The translations under genes were made by a program, and so were the position numbers. From Lampropedia hyalina DSM 16112 (lineage in GTDB: Bacteria > Pseudomonadota > Gammaproteobacteria > Burkholderiales > Burkholderiaceae_C): a stretch of 43,727 nt of DNA. Below are positions 18,009-26,855 of the stretch, piece after piece. Where the stretch lies: NCBI RefSeq assembly GCF_900129055.1, contig NZ_FQUZ01000028.1:1-43727 (forward strand). Reading direction: 5' to 3'. The notes under the pieces were generated by a model. That model saw only the letters and a program-made list of their open reading frames with translations, did not search any database and was not told the DNA's origin. The number at the start of each line of letters is the position of its first letter. The stretch's first letter is position 1.

Positions 18009-19241
18009 TTACCTCGCATCCAGATAGTCGCTGTACCACAGCCCGCCAAGCGGAAGACCCTCCGCGACAAGATTGCGTACCAGCTCAATATCAGAAGCGC
18101 GGCGAATGGTCGAGAAACCGTCGCTACCCTTCTCCAGAATCCAGACTTCATTTGCCGCCAAGGCATCCACGAAATACGGTTGGTGCGTGGTAACGAAAAC
18201 CTGCGGCGCGTTCTTTTTTCCAGTAGCGTGGCTGCGCAATTCCATAGCGAGCGCATCCAACAACCGGTGGTACAAGCCATTTTCAGGCTCTTCGATACAA
18301 ATAAATGGCGGCGGATCGGGATCCTCCATCAACAATAGATAAGCAAATATCTTCAGCGTCCCATCGGACATCTGTGAGGCATAGAACGGATCAGCAAAGG
18401 CTCCATCATTGAATCGGAGCAACACACGCTTGTCGTCGGTGACTTTGGTGTCGATGCTGATCACGCCGGGAATTTTGCCAGCGATGCGATCAAGAATGCT
18501 TTGGAAGCGAGCCTTGTGTTCACGCTCCAGGTACTGCACCACATTGCCAATGTTGTCTCCGTGGATGTTGAGGTGTCTTTGCGCTCCTGCGGGTTGGATG
18601 CTGCGGGCTGCATCGGGGTGAAAGTAGGATAGATACCAGCCCTTCAAAAAATCACGAAAACGCTTGATGCGTGGATGTTCTTTGAGCGTGCCCAGCGTAG
18701 CAATGCCAAGTTGACGTGGATCGGTCAACTCCACACTTTCCTGCAAGTTGTCTTCTTCGCTGCTTTCAACTTCAAGTGCCTCTTCTCCGGCCCAAACCTT
18801 GCCAGCGCCATGATGCAGTCGCAAAAATGGAAAAGGACGGCCATGTTTTTGACCCTTGCGCCGTTGCTTGAGCACTTCCGACTCAACGAAAGGTCTACCG
18901 CTGGCATCCAGGTTGATGGCCAATTCATAAGTGATGGGACGCTCGCCCGGTGCGTCACGATAGTAAATGTCGAACTGAATAGGTTCATTCACACCCAATG
19001 AGCGCATGCGATCAAAGCCGCCGCGCAGTTTGGCATCGCAAGCGGTTTCTACGTCAGTATTTAAGCAATCGGCTACGAATCCAAAAGCATCAAACAGGGT
19101 ACTCTTGCCAACCCCGTTCTTGCCAATTACTGCTGTGAATGGAGTCAGCGGCTCAGCCCGCTGATCTGCCGAGAGCTTTCCCAGGGTAATGTCGCGCAGC
19201 GCCCGGTAATTACGAACGCGAAATCCTTCTATCTGTGCCAT
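18009..19241 (-). CDS. AAA/ABC-type ATPase, OLD-like
   Basis: A 410-residue ATPase of the AAA_21/OLD-like group. It has Walker A GKNGVGKST at about residues 39-47, an ABC-type signature MSDGTLKIFAYLLLM, Walker B FICIEEPENGL near 311-322, and the switch histidine in VTTHQPYFVDAL. The N-terminal RVRNYRALRDITL is typical of RecF/SMC-like sensors. It has no TOPRIM domain of its own; the neighbouring DUF4276 gene, 2 bases downstream, seems to supply it. In Gabija GajA and OLD proteins both parts are one chain. The ATG at 19241 is preceded by AAGGA. Its likely role is sensing phage DNA or proteins. Confidence 0.88.
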   Translation of the reverse strand: MAQIEGFRVRNYRALRDITLGKLSADQRAEPLTPFTAVIGKNGVGKSTLFDAFGFVADCLNTDVETACDAKLRGGFDRMRSLGVNEPIQFDIYYRDAPGERPITYELAINLDASGRPFVESEVLKQRRKGQKHGRPFPFLRLHHGAGKVWAGEEALEVESSEEDNLQESVELTDPRQLGIATLGTLKEHPRIKRFRDFLKGWYLSYFHPDAARSIQPAGAQRHLNIHGDNIGNVVQYLEREHKARFQSILDRIAGKIPGVISIDTKVTDDKRVLLRFNDGAFADPFYASQMSDGTLKIFAYLLLMEDPDPPPFICIEEPENGLYHRLLDALAMELRSHATGKKNAPQVFVTTHQPYFVDALAANEVWILEKGSDGFSTIRRASDIELVRNLVAEGLPLGGLWYSDYLDAR

Positions 19242-19274
19242 GTGCGTAATCCTTATCGAAAATGTTCGCTGCCT

Positions 19275-22205
19275 TCAGCTCACCTTGAATACTTTCATCA
19301 CCTCATCGCCCAGATGATTGATGACCTTCACCGCAAACCGCCCGGTGCTGGGCTTCGGGAACGGGCGCGAGGTGTCGGAGTTGAGCGTTGCCCAAGCGTC
19401 GGGGTCGATTTCAGCTTTGAGGGTAGTCTTCAGAGCCTTGTACGGGTCGTTCGCACCGAGGAAGTAGGCATGGCGGACGAAGAAGGATTCCTCGTTGTAG
19501 TCGGTGTCCAGGAACCAGCAGGCAATGCCGTCCGCGCCGTCGCTGCGGACTTCGCCAGTGCTGGGATGAAACACGTCCACGCCGTTGATCTTGACCACCA
19601 GTTGTCCGTCGGCGGGTACGTCGATAATGTCGCGCTTGCCGTCGTATCGGCGGATGCTGCGGCCTTGTGTGTCCAGCACGTCCACATCAGGCTCGCCGAA
19701 GATCACGAACAGGTTGCCCTTGCCTGTGTTCTTCAGGTCTTCGGCCATGTGCAGATCGGCGTTCATGCGCGCCTTGAGCACGTTTATGCGGCCCAGCTTG
19801 CTGAATTCGGTGGCCGGCGCGTCATAATTGAAGGCACAAGCGATGAGCACATCGAAGTTGGCGTCGCCGACTTCGCGGGCAGCATCGACCAGGTCAGCGC
19901 GGGTGACGGTACCGAATTCCGGGCCGACCAGGATACCGGCACGCTTTACCTGCCCGTTTTCCAGATAGCGGCCTTCGGCGCAGATCAAGTCGCCAGGCCA
20001 CGGCTCCAATGAGGTGAATTCGATCTTGTCAGCCTTGTGCGCCTGCTGCACGCCTGCGGTGCGCAGATTGGCCAGGATCAGGCTGGCGAAGTCCTGGCCG
20101 TACTCTGCTTGGGTCTCGGCCACGTGGTCGATCAGGTTGTCTTCCTCGTCCACGCCCAGCACGCGATGCGGCGACAGCGATTCCACAGTGAAGGGGCCGG
20201 CCACGCGCACGCGCTTCTTGTCCTCATACGGTTTGTCGTAGAGGTACTCGAACTCGGCCTTGGCAGCGATGGAGGCGTCGATTTCCTTTTGGCGGGCGAT
20301 GCGTTGCTGCCACCAATCGGCATGCAGCTTCTTGGCTTCGTCGCTCCACTTTGCATCGGCTTCGCGCGGGATTTCCCATTCCTGCCACTGCTTGCCAAGT
20401 GTCTTGTTCAGCGCTTCGCGCAACGGTTCCAGCACAGTCTGGAACTTGTCCCAGATAACGTCGATTTCGGCGTTGTTGGCGATGGTTTCCAACATAATGT
20501 GCGGCACGCGCTCGTAGATGAAACCTTGCCGGATGTCGCCGTAAGCGGGCCGGTTGGAAGGCGCACTGCGGGAGATCTCGGCTTCCTTCAACTGGCCTTC
20601 GCAGGAATCGGCCAGCAGGTAGTATGAATAACGCGCGCCCATGATGCGGGCGCGGGCCAGAGCGAGCGATACACGCGAGGTGTCGATCGTGATCCAGCGG
20701 CGCCCCCACTGTTCCGCGACGTAAGCGGTGGTGCCGGAGCCGCAGGTGGGGTCGAGCACGAGATCGCCTGGATCTGTTGCCATCAGCAGACAACGCTCGA
20801 TTACTTTGGTGTTTGTTTGGACTACATAGACCTTGTCGTCAGTAAAGCTCCCAGAGCCAGTGTCAGTCCAAACGTTTCCGTGAACGCCGACCGCGAAGTC
20901 CGTATGAAACCGGACATACTGGATCGAGTTTTCAGCGACATGGATGCGACCTGCCTTTGCAAGGCGATCCATGCCGATTGGATACGACGCTTTCCAATGC
21001 GAGTTCTTGCTCCACGAATCGTAGGTCTTGCCGCGAAACGTGAAGGGCTGAGGTTCTTTCGCCCGGCCTTGCGAAATGATGTTGTCTGGTTTGTATGGCA
21101 GCGCATTTTTCGGAACGGTGGCTTCGCCACGCTTCTCCGCCGCAGATACGCCGCGATAGGTAAAGTCCTCAAACAAGAGCCATCTGGCGTTGCCTTCACC
21201 AAGCTCGAACGCTTTCGGGAACATCGGTGAGCGTGCCTTGCCCCTCGACTTGTCCTTTGCGAACCAGAGAACGTAGTCTGCGATATTGCCGATGTAGTTG
21301 GTCTTGAAGCCGGTTGTGGTCTGAACCGAGATCTGGCTGATGAAGTTCGTCGCGCCAAAAACCTCCTCCATCACCGCTCGCACCCGATGCACGTTCTCAT
21401 CCCCGATCTGCACAAAGATCGAGCCGGATTCCGTCAACAAATCCCGCGCCACCGTCAGCCGGTCGCGCAGATAGGTAAGGTAGGAATGTATGCCATCGCG
21501 CCACGTATCCCGAAAAGCCTTCACCTGCTCCGGCTCACGGGTGATGTGCTCCGCGTTGCCGTCCTTCACGTCGCGGCTGGTGGTTGACCACTGGAAGTTG
21601 CTGTTGAATTTGATGCCGTAGGGCGGATCGAAATAGATGCACTGCACCTTGCCGCGCAGCCCCTCGCGCTCGGCCAGGCTGGCCATCACCTGCAGGCTGT
21701 CGCCCAGGATGAAGCGGTTCTGCCAGTGGCCTTCGTGCTGGTAGAACTCGGTGCGGTCTGCGCCCTCGGGCAGGCCATTGAAGTCCCCGAACAGGTCCAG
21801 CATGTCCTGTTGCGGCGCAGCGGCTTCGCGGCGTTCTTCGGTCTGGCGGCGCAGATCGTCGATCAGCGCCTTGGGTTTGACCTTTTCCTGGATGTAGAGT
21901 GGCGGCGCATTGACGACCAGATCGGACCAATCCTGCTGGTCCTTGCCGCGCCAGATGAGCTGTGGGTCGAGGTCGCGGTTCAGCCGCTGCTGGAATTCCG
22001 TGGATGCCTTGCCCGCGTCGTGCAGGGCGCACAGTTCTTCCAGCCATTGTCGGTTGGCGCGCGGGTAGGCCACCTTCACCGGGTCCTGCTCGTGCTGCTG
22101 CATCACCGACTGGTGTTCCACGGTCGGGATGTTCTTGCGTTTGGCCTCGGTATGCGTGATCTGTTCGATACTCTTGCCGGGCATCTGTGTTTTCTTCGTT
22201 GCCAT
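19275..22205 (-). CDS. Type III-like DNA methyltransferase (Mod)
   Basis: A 976-residue site-specific N6-adenine or N4-cytosine methyltransferase. The catalytic motif DPPY is near residue 193 (YFDPPYGIKF) and the SAM-binding motif DPTCGSGTT is near 483-491. This order, with about 290 residues between holding the target-recognition region, defines the beta class, as in type III Mod subunits. The 450-residue C-terminal extension is unusual for simple methyltransferases but normal for this large restriction family. The ATG at 22205 is 1 base after the restriction gene's stop and has AAGGA upstream. It should protect host DNA and give specificity to the restriction subunit. Confidence 0.92.
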   Translation of the reverse strand: MATKKTQMPGKSIEQITHTEAKRKNIPTVEHQSVMQQHEQDPVKVAYPRANRQWLEELCALHDAGKASTEFQQRLNRDLDPQLIWRGKDQQDWSDLVVNAPPLYIQEKVKPKALIDDLRRQTEERREAAAPQQDMLDLFGDFNGLPEGADRTEFYQHEGHWQNRFILGDSLQVMASLAEREGLRGKVQCIYFDPPYGIKFNSNFQWSTTSRDVKDGNAEHITREPEQVKAFRDTWRDGIHSYLTYLRDRLTVARDLLTESGSIFVQIGDENVHRVRAVMEEVFGATNFISQISVQTTTGFKTNYIGNIADYVLWFAKDKSRGKARSPMFPKAFELGEGNARWLLFEDFTYRGVSAAEKRGEATVPKNALPYKPDNIISQGRAKEPQPFTFRGKTYDSWSKNSHWKASYPIGMDRLAKAGRIHVAENSIQYVRFHTDFAVGVHGNVWTDTGSGSFTDDKVYVVQTNTKVIERCLLMATDPGDLVLDPTCGSGTTAYVAEQWGRRWITIDTSRVSLALARARIMGARYSYYLLADSCEGQLKEAEISRSAPSNRPAYGDIRQGFIYERVPHIMLETIANNAEIDVIWDKFQTVLEPLREALNKTLGKQWQEWEIPREADAKWSDEAKKLHADWWQQRIARQKEIDASIAAKAEFEYLYDKPYEDKKRVRVAGPFTVESLSPHRVLGVDEEDNLIDHVAETQAEYGQDFASLILANLRTAGVQQAHKADKIEFTSLEPWPGDLICAEGRYLENGQVKRAGILVGPEFGTVTRADLVDAAREVGDANFDVLIACAFNYDAPATEFSKLGRINVLKARMNADLHMAEDLKNTGKGNLFVIFGEPDVDVLDTQGRSIRRYDGKRDIIDVPADGQLVVKINGVDVFHPSTGEVRSDGADGIACWFLDTDYNEESFFVRHAYFLGANDPYKALKTTLKAEIDPDAWATLNSDTSRPFPKPSTGRFAVKVINHLGDEVMKVFKVS

Positions 22206-22206
22206 C

Positions 22207-25200
22207 TCAGTGTTCCTTGTTTCCCGGCGCGGGCACAGCCGATTCAATCATTTGGTTGAACTTTGCTTCGACCTCTTTGGCAAAGTCTTCCTGCATTTCG
22301 TACACATCGCCGAACTCGGCAAAGGCCCAGCGGCCGTGCGTGCCGAGGTGGTTCACGCCGGGAATCCAGTAGGTGTCCATGGTGGACTTCTTCTCCTTCG
22401 CGTCCTCGCGCCGGTAGCCCTTGATCTCGACGATCAGGTTCAGCGGGTCGTTCTTGCCGTGACCATCGTCCACTTGCACGATGAAGTCCGGAATGTAGAT
22501 GCGGTTGGCCGAGCCGAAGCGGTAGGGCACTTCCAGCCCGAGGTTGTGGTTCTTGGTGTAGGCCAGCACCTTGGGGTGGGACTCGGCGACGCGGCAGAAT
22601 TCACTCTCCCAGCCACTGTCCAGGATGACCCAATTGACGTGGTTCTTCGGCTGGTTGTCCACGCCAAGGGTTTCCCAGCGTTCTTCGCGCGAGGTGTTGA
22701 AGCGCACATGCGCGGTGCTGCCAGTTGCGTTGAAGGGGTCGAGGATGGCCTTGACCTGCCGGCCCTTTTCCAGCTCCTTCGCGGTGATGCCCTTGGTAAT
22801 GCGTTGGCAGGCCATGTCCGCCAGCTCGCGGTACATCAATTGCGCCGGATAGGTTCCGCCCTTGCATTCCAGGCATTCATCCAGCCACTGGCGCACGATG
22901 CGTTTGATCTGGCCAAACAAGGCAATTGGCGCATCCTGGCCTTGATCGCGCCAATGCCCGAACAACAAGTGCTTGGTCAGCTCCATCAGCAGGGTGGACT
23001 GGCGCACGTCTCCCAGATGCTTGATGTCCAGTTCCACCGCTTCACCGATGATGCCGGCGTTGTGGGTCTTGGTCGCACCGACCATATCAGGCGTCAGACT
23101 GAGGTGGTGATCGTCGTTGAATTCGGCTTCGAGTTGTTCTTCTGGCAGCTCGACGCGATAGCCCTGCACGCGCGGGAACCGGATTTCCAGATGGTCGCGT
23201 TCCGGACGCAGTGCTTTGACTGTGACGGTTTCACGGGGCTTAGGCGGCGTGACAACGACAGGCTTGGCCGTGAAGTCGAAGGGAATGCCGAATACGTCGG
23301 CATACTCTACGTCGAAGAGGCCTTGCTCGTTCAATTCATAGGACTGACGACGCAGGGCACGGCCGATCACCTGTTCGCACAGCAGTTGAGTGCCGAACGC
23401 GCGCACACCGAGAATGTGGGTAACGGTATTGGCATCCCAACCTTCCGTGAGCATGGACACCGACACCACACAGCGGATTTGCTCTCCCAAACGGCCATGT
23501 TTGCCAACGGTGTTCATCACCTCACGCAGTAATTCGCTGTCACTCAGGTTCTCAGCCTGGCGGCGATCGCCGGTGCGCTCGATGATCTCACGCTTGAAGC
23601 GTTCGATTTCGTCCGCAGCCATGCCTCGGAAGTTATCGTCCAGCGCCTCGCCGGATTCGAGTTGCTCGCTGTCGATCAGCAAGGTTTTCGGACGCGCCAA
23701 CGGGTTGCCGTGCTCGTCGAAGTTGCGGAACAGTTGCAGACGCCCCTCCACGGGCGTGACGGAGCCATCTTCATTCGTGCGCTCGAAGCCGGAGATGTAA
23801 TCAAACACCAGCTTGGAAGTTGCAGTGTTGTTGCACACCACGATGAAACATGGCGGAACATTGATGCCTGCCTGCTTCCACGCCTCGTAGGTTTTGAGAT
23901 AGTGGCCGTACAAGGCTTCCAGCGCGGTCTGTAATTCCACCGGGATAGCCAGCGGATCGAGCTGGGCGTTCTTGCCCCGCCCCTTCTTCGGCATCTTTTT
24001 GCCGATGTGCTTCCAGAGCTCGCGGTAGATGGGCATTTCCGCGCCAGGGATGTTGTCGGCCACCGGCACGCGCGGCAATTTGACGATGCCGCATTCGATG
24101 GCGTCCATCAGCGAGAAGTCGCTCATCGTCCAGGGAAACAGCGTACCTTCCACGTAGCCAGAACCGGCTAGGAAGAACGGCGTGGCCGACAGGTCGATCA
24201 CCTGTTGCAAGCCCAGTTTGCGGTTGACGGCCTCCAAACCGGAAATCCACAGGCGCGCGGCTTCGTTCTCGTCCTTGACGTGTTCCTTAGCCGCCTTGAG
24301 GTCATCACCGGTCAGGGGGTTACCCTTGTCGTCGATGAAGTCGTCGTCGGAAGCGGGCTTCTCTCGATAGCAATGATGCGCCTCGTCGTTGATGGCGAGG
24401 ATGTTCTTCAGTGCCATCAATTCCGGCATGACTCGCTGGAGCATCTGGCCCTCAGTTTCCAGCGTGTCCAGCTCGCTGCCGGTACGGCCTTGCAGCAAGC
24501 GACGGCCTCCCTTGGACAACTCCATGCGCTCGCGCAATTTGAAGGCGTGGTAGTTGGTGATGACGATCTTGGCCTTGTCCAAATCCGCCAACATGTCGCG
24601 AGGCACGATCTCGCGGCTGGCGTAGTAGCTGTCCGCATCGTTGGGCAGCAGCACACGCAAACGATCCTTGATGGTCAGGCCTGGAGCGACCAGCAGGAAG
24701 CCTCTGGTGAATTTCTTGCTCTGCGGATGACGCACGGCATTGACCGTCTGCCAAGCGATGAGCATGGCCATAACCGTGGTCTTGCCAGCACCGGTGGCCA
24801 GCTTCAGCGCCAGGCGCATCAGGCCGGGGTTGGCATCGTTGCTGACTTTCTTCAGGTGATCGAGAAAGCGTTCCCCACTTTTGCCGAGCTGCGGGACGAC
24901 CTCGGTCAGCCAGATCGCGGTTTCGGCCGCTTCTACCTGGCAGAAGAAGGGGCGCACCCCAGCGAACTTGTGGTTGCGCCAGTGCTCCAGCAGACGGGCC
25001 GTTTCGGGGGTGACACGCCACTGCGTCGGCGGCAAGCGACGCCACGCATCGACCTCGCGCCGCACCGAATTGATCAGTTCAGAGTGGCGGTAACGCTGCC
25101 CGTCGTCGGCCAGGTTCTCGACTTCATCCAGCGCCAGAGTAGCCTGCTCGCCGCGGTGCCGGCGGGGCTTTGGAATCGGACTGATGAAGCTGGACGCTCG

Positions 25201-25314
25201 GCGTGACTCGACGATTTGCTGCGTAGGTTGTCCGCTGTCGTCCAGCTCCCAGTGCCGCGACGGGTAGCCGTAAGGCGAATTGAGGATTGGCTGGTTGAAA
25301 AACTGGTCACTCAC
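22207..25314 (-). CDS. DEAD/DEAH-type restriction endonuclease subunit (Res)
   Basis: A 1035-residue restriction translocase of the large type III-like (BPTD_3080-like) family. Superfamily 2 motifs: ATGAGKT near residues 171-178, NDEAHHCY near 305-312, and QVIGRALRRQSY near 645-657. Near the C-terminus PDFIVQVDDG followed by LIVEIKGYR forms a PD-(D/E)XK nuclease signature. The GTG at 25314 gives the family start (SDQFFNQPILNSPYGYPSRH) with a GGGGA site upstream. An ATG-less extension to 25440 is out of keeping with the family and overlaps a small gene remnant. It pairs with the methyltransferase that follows 1 base later. It should cut unmodified incoming DNA after ATP-driven translocation. 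Confidence 0.9.
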   Translation of the reverse strand: MSDQFFNQPILNSPYGYPSRHWELDDSGQPTQQIVESRRASSFISPIPKPRRHRGEQATLALDEVENLADDGQRYRHSELINSVRREVDAWRRLPPTQWRVTPETARLLEHWRNHKFAGVRPFFCQVEAAETAIWLTEVVPQLGKSGERFLDHLKKVSNDANPGLMRLALKLATGAGKTTVMAMLIAWQTVNAVRHPQSKKFTRGFLLVAPGLTIKDRLRVLLPNDADSYYASREIVPRDMLADLDKAKIVITNYHAFKLRERMELSKGGRRLLQGRTGSELDTLETEGQMLQRVMPELMALKNILAINDEAHHCYREKPASDDDFIDDKGNPLTGDDLKAAKEHVKDENEAARLWISGLEAVNRKLGLQQVIDLSATPFFLAGSGYVEGTLFPWTMSDFSLMDAIECGIVKLPRVPVADNIPGAEMPIYRELWKHIGKKMPKKGRGKNAQLDPLAIPVELQTALEALYGHYLKTYEAWKQAGINVPPCFIVVCNNTATSKLVFDYISGFERTNEDGSVTPVEGRLQLFRNFDEHGNPLARPKTLLIDSEQLESGEALDDNFRGMAADEIERFKREIIERTGDRRQAENLSDSELLREVMNTVGKHGRLGEQIRCVVSVSMLTEGWDANTVTHILGVRAFGTQLLCEQVIGRALRRQSYELNEQGLFDVEYADVFGIPFDFTAKPVVVTPPKPRETVTVKALRPERDHLEIRFPRVQGYRVELPEEQLEAEFNDDHHLSLTPDMVGATKTHNAGIIGEAVELDIKHLGDVRQSTLLMELTKHLLFGHWRDQGQDAPIALFGQIKRIVRQWLDECLECKGGTYPAQLMYRELADMACQRITKGITAKELEKGRQVKAILDPFNATGSTAHVRFNTSREERWETLGVDNQPKNHVNWVILDSGWESEFCRVAESHPKVLAYTKNHNLGLEVPYRFGSANRIYIPDFIVQVDDGHGKNDPLNLIVEIKGYRREDAKEKKSTMDTYWIPGVNHLGTHGRWAFAEFGDVYEMQEDFAKEVEAKFNQMIESAVPAPGNKEH

Positions 25315-25450
25315 TTCTTTGTCCCCTGATTTTTGGGCTGTTTCGGGGCCGGTCGAAGCACAAGGCTCCGATCTGCAGCCGTGCCCCTGGCCGAATGACT
25401 TGCTTGAGGTCATCACCCAATAAGCGGCTGATGTTGTCAATCAGTTCCAT
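25307..25450 (-). pseudogene. N-terminal stub of a lost PLD/SNF2-type helicase gene
   Basis: A 47-codon frame with an ATG at 25450, a strong AGGGGAG site, and a start only 10 bases after the fic stop. Its first 32 residues begin MELIDNISRLLGDDLKQ and continue PGARLQIGALCF. This resembles the N-terminus of the large helicases (phospholipase D-like plus SNF2 parts) that accompany this kind of methyltransferase/restriction operon. After CF, where the family continues with SIYAFEAL-like sequence, similarity stops and the frame ends over the restriction gene's start. An internal deletion seems to have removed the rest. The identification is from memory of the family. Confidence 0.5.
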
Positions 25451-25460
25451 CGTGCTCCCC

Positions 25461-26507
25461 TTACGCTCGCCTGATCCATTTCGCACCTCGCCCCTTGCCA
25501 GTCGATTCGATCAACCCCTCTGATTTCATCGCCCGCAGCACTAGTCGAACCATGTCCCGGCTCACGCCCGGGCAAGCTTCTTCGATCTCGGAAATCGAAA
25601 ACGGCAGAGTGCGCCCCAGGACTTCCGCACGCACTCGATCGCCTTTACTTCCACGGCCACGCTCGATGGTGCCGACACGCTCCTCGAACTCACGGTAGGC
25701 CCGCAGCAAGGCACTCCAGAAGTAGTCGAGCCAGGGCTTAACGTCGTGCTGCCCCTGGTGCCATCCCTGCGAGCTGGCTTCCAGTGTCTCGTAATAGCCT
25801 TCCTTGGTGTCCTCGAAGATGCGTTCCAAGCTGATGTAGCGGCCCACGGCATAGTCGAAGTGATAGAGCAACAGCAAGGTCAGCAAGCGGGACATGCGGC
25901 CGTTGCCGTCGGGAAACGGGTGGATGCACAGGAAGTCGAGCATCGCCAGCGGTGCCAACACCAGAGGGTCGGCCAGATGCTGGTCCAGAGCGGTGGCGTA
26001 GCGCCCGGCCAGATCAGCCATGGCCATCGGCGTGAGATGCGCAGCCACCGGCTGGAAGCGCAGGCGTGAAGTGCCGTCTGGGTGACGCTCGATGATGTCG
26101 TTGTTCGTAGCCTTCCAGCGCCCGCCCGCCTGCGGCATGTAGCGGTACAGCAGGGTATGTAATTGCAGCACAACACCCTCGCTGAAGGGCATGTGCGCGG
26201 CGGACTCGTGGATCAGTGCCAGAGCATCACGGTAGCCGGCGATCTCCTGTTCGGAGCGGCTCTTTGGCGTTGCGTTGCGGATGACCAGAGACTTCAACCG
26301 CGAGGGTGCGACGACAACACCTTCCAGCCGGTTGGATGACTCGGTGGACTCCACCACCGCGATCTGGCGCAGGCCCTTGAGGGCTTCGGGCGACTGCGCG
26401 GCGTAGAGTTGCTGCTTGCCCTGGTACTCGCCCAGTGTGCGCAACGTGGCGGCCTGGGTGCCATCGAAGCGAAGCGCGGCAAGGTACTCGGGTGTGAGCG
26501 AGTGCAT
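25461..26507 (-). CDS. Fic-domain protein, class II, with winged-helix C-terminus
   Basis: A 348-residue Fic enzyme, expected to transfer AMP (or another nucleotide group) to a protein hydroxyl. The active-site motif HPFPDGNGRMSR is complete at about residues 196-207. An inhibitory-helix motif SNRLEG lies upstream at about residue 57, making it class II: the glutamate blocks ATP until released. The C-terminal 80 residues (GRTLPFSISEIEEACPGVSR, then RLVLRAMKSEGLIE) look like a winged helix that may bind DNA. It is first in the six-gene operon, and five TTACCCCATT motifs lie in front of it, so it may be both enzyme and autoregulator. Its target is unknown. Confidence 0.9.
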   Translation of the reverse strand: MHSLTPEYLAALRFDGTQAATLRTLGEYQGKQQLYAAQSPEALKGLRQIAVVESTESSNRLEGVVVAPSRLKSLVIRNATPKSRSEQEIAGYRDALALIHESAAHMPFSEGVVLQLHTLLYRYMPQAGGRWKATNNDIIERHPDGTSRLRFQPVAAHLTPMAMADLAGRYATALDQHLADPLVLAPLAMLDFLCIHPFPDGNGRMSRLLTLLLLYHFDYAVGRYISLERIFEDTKEGYYETLEASSQGWHQGQHDVKPWLDYFWSALLRAYREFEERVGTIERGRGSKGDRVRAEVLGRTLPFSISEIEEACPGVSRDMVRLVLRAMKSEGLIESTGKGRGAKWIRRA

Positions 26508-26530
26508 GGAAATGTAAGCCTGGGCTGTGT

Positions 26531-26732
26531 AAATGGGGTAATTATAGCTATTAAATGGGGCATTGTCTCTAAAAATACCTCATTACTGGTGTTTGATTAC
26601 CCCATTTCCTGAGCATTGGACCGGTCGTGAGGGGCTGGCATAGGCGACCAGGAAAGAAATGAGCGACATGAATCTCAAAAAAGGGGCAATTAAATCAAAA
26701 TTACCCCATTCAATCCATTGTTTACCCCATTT
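26531..26732. promoter_or_regulatory. Regulatory region with five TTACCCCATT motifs
   Basis: An AT-rich stretch upstream of the Fic operon with repeated motifs: AAATGGGGTAA at 26531, AAATGGGGCA at 26553 (one base different), TTACCCCATTT at 26597, TTACCCCATT at 26701 and TTACCCCATTT at 26722. The first two are inverted relative to the last three. A further GGGGCAATTAA at 26683 may be a degenerate copy. This arrangement suits a cooperative repressor or activator of the operon. Nothing else is seen between 26508 and 26855. Confidence 0.6.
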
Positions 26733-26855
26733 CTAGCGCCCAGCCTTGGGCAAAGGCAAATGGCAAGGGAACGGCACTCAAGGGACAACGGCCCTATCAA
26801 GAAAAGGAAAAGGCCGCCCTGTCCATTGGTTCTGCAACACCCAGCCAACTATTCC

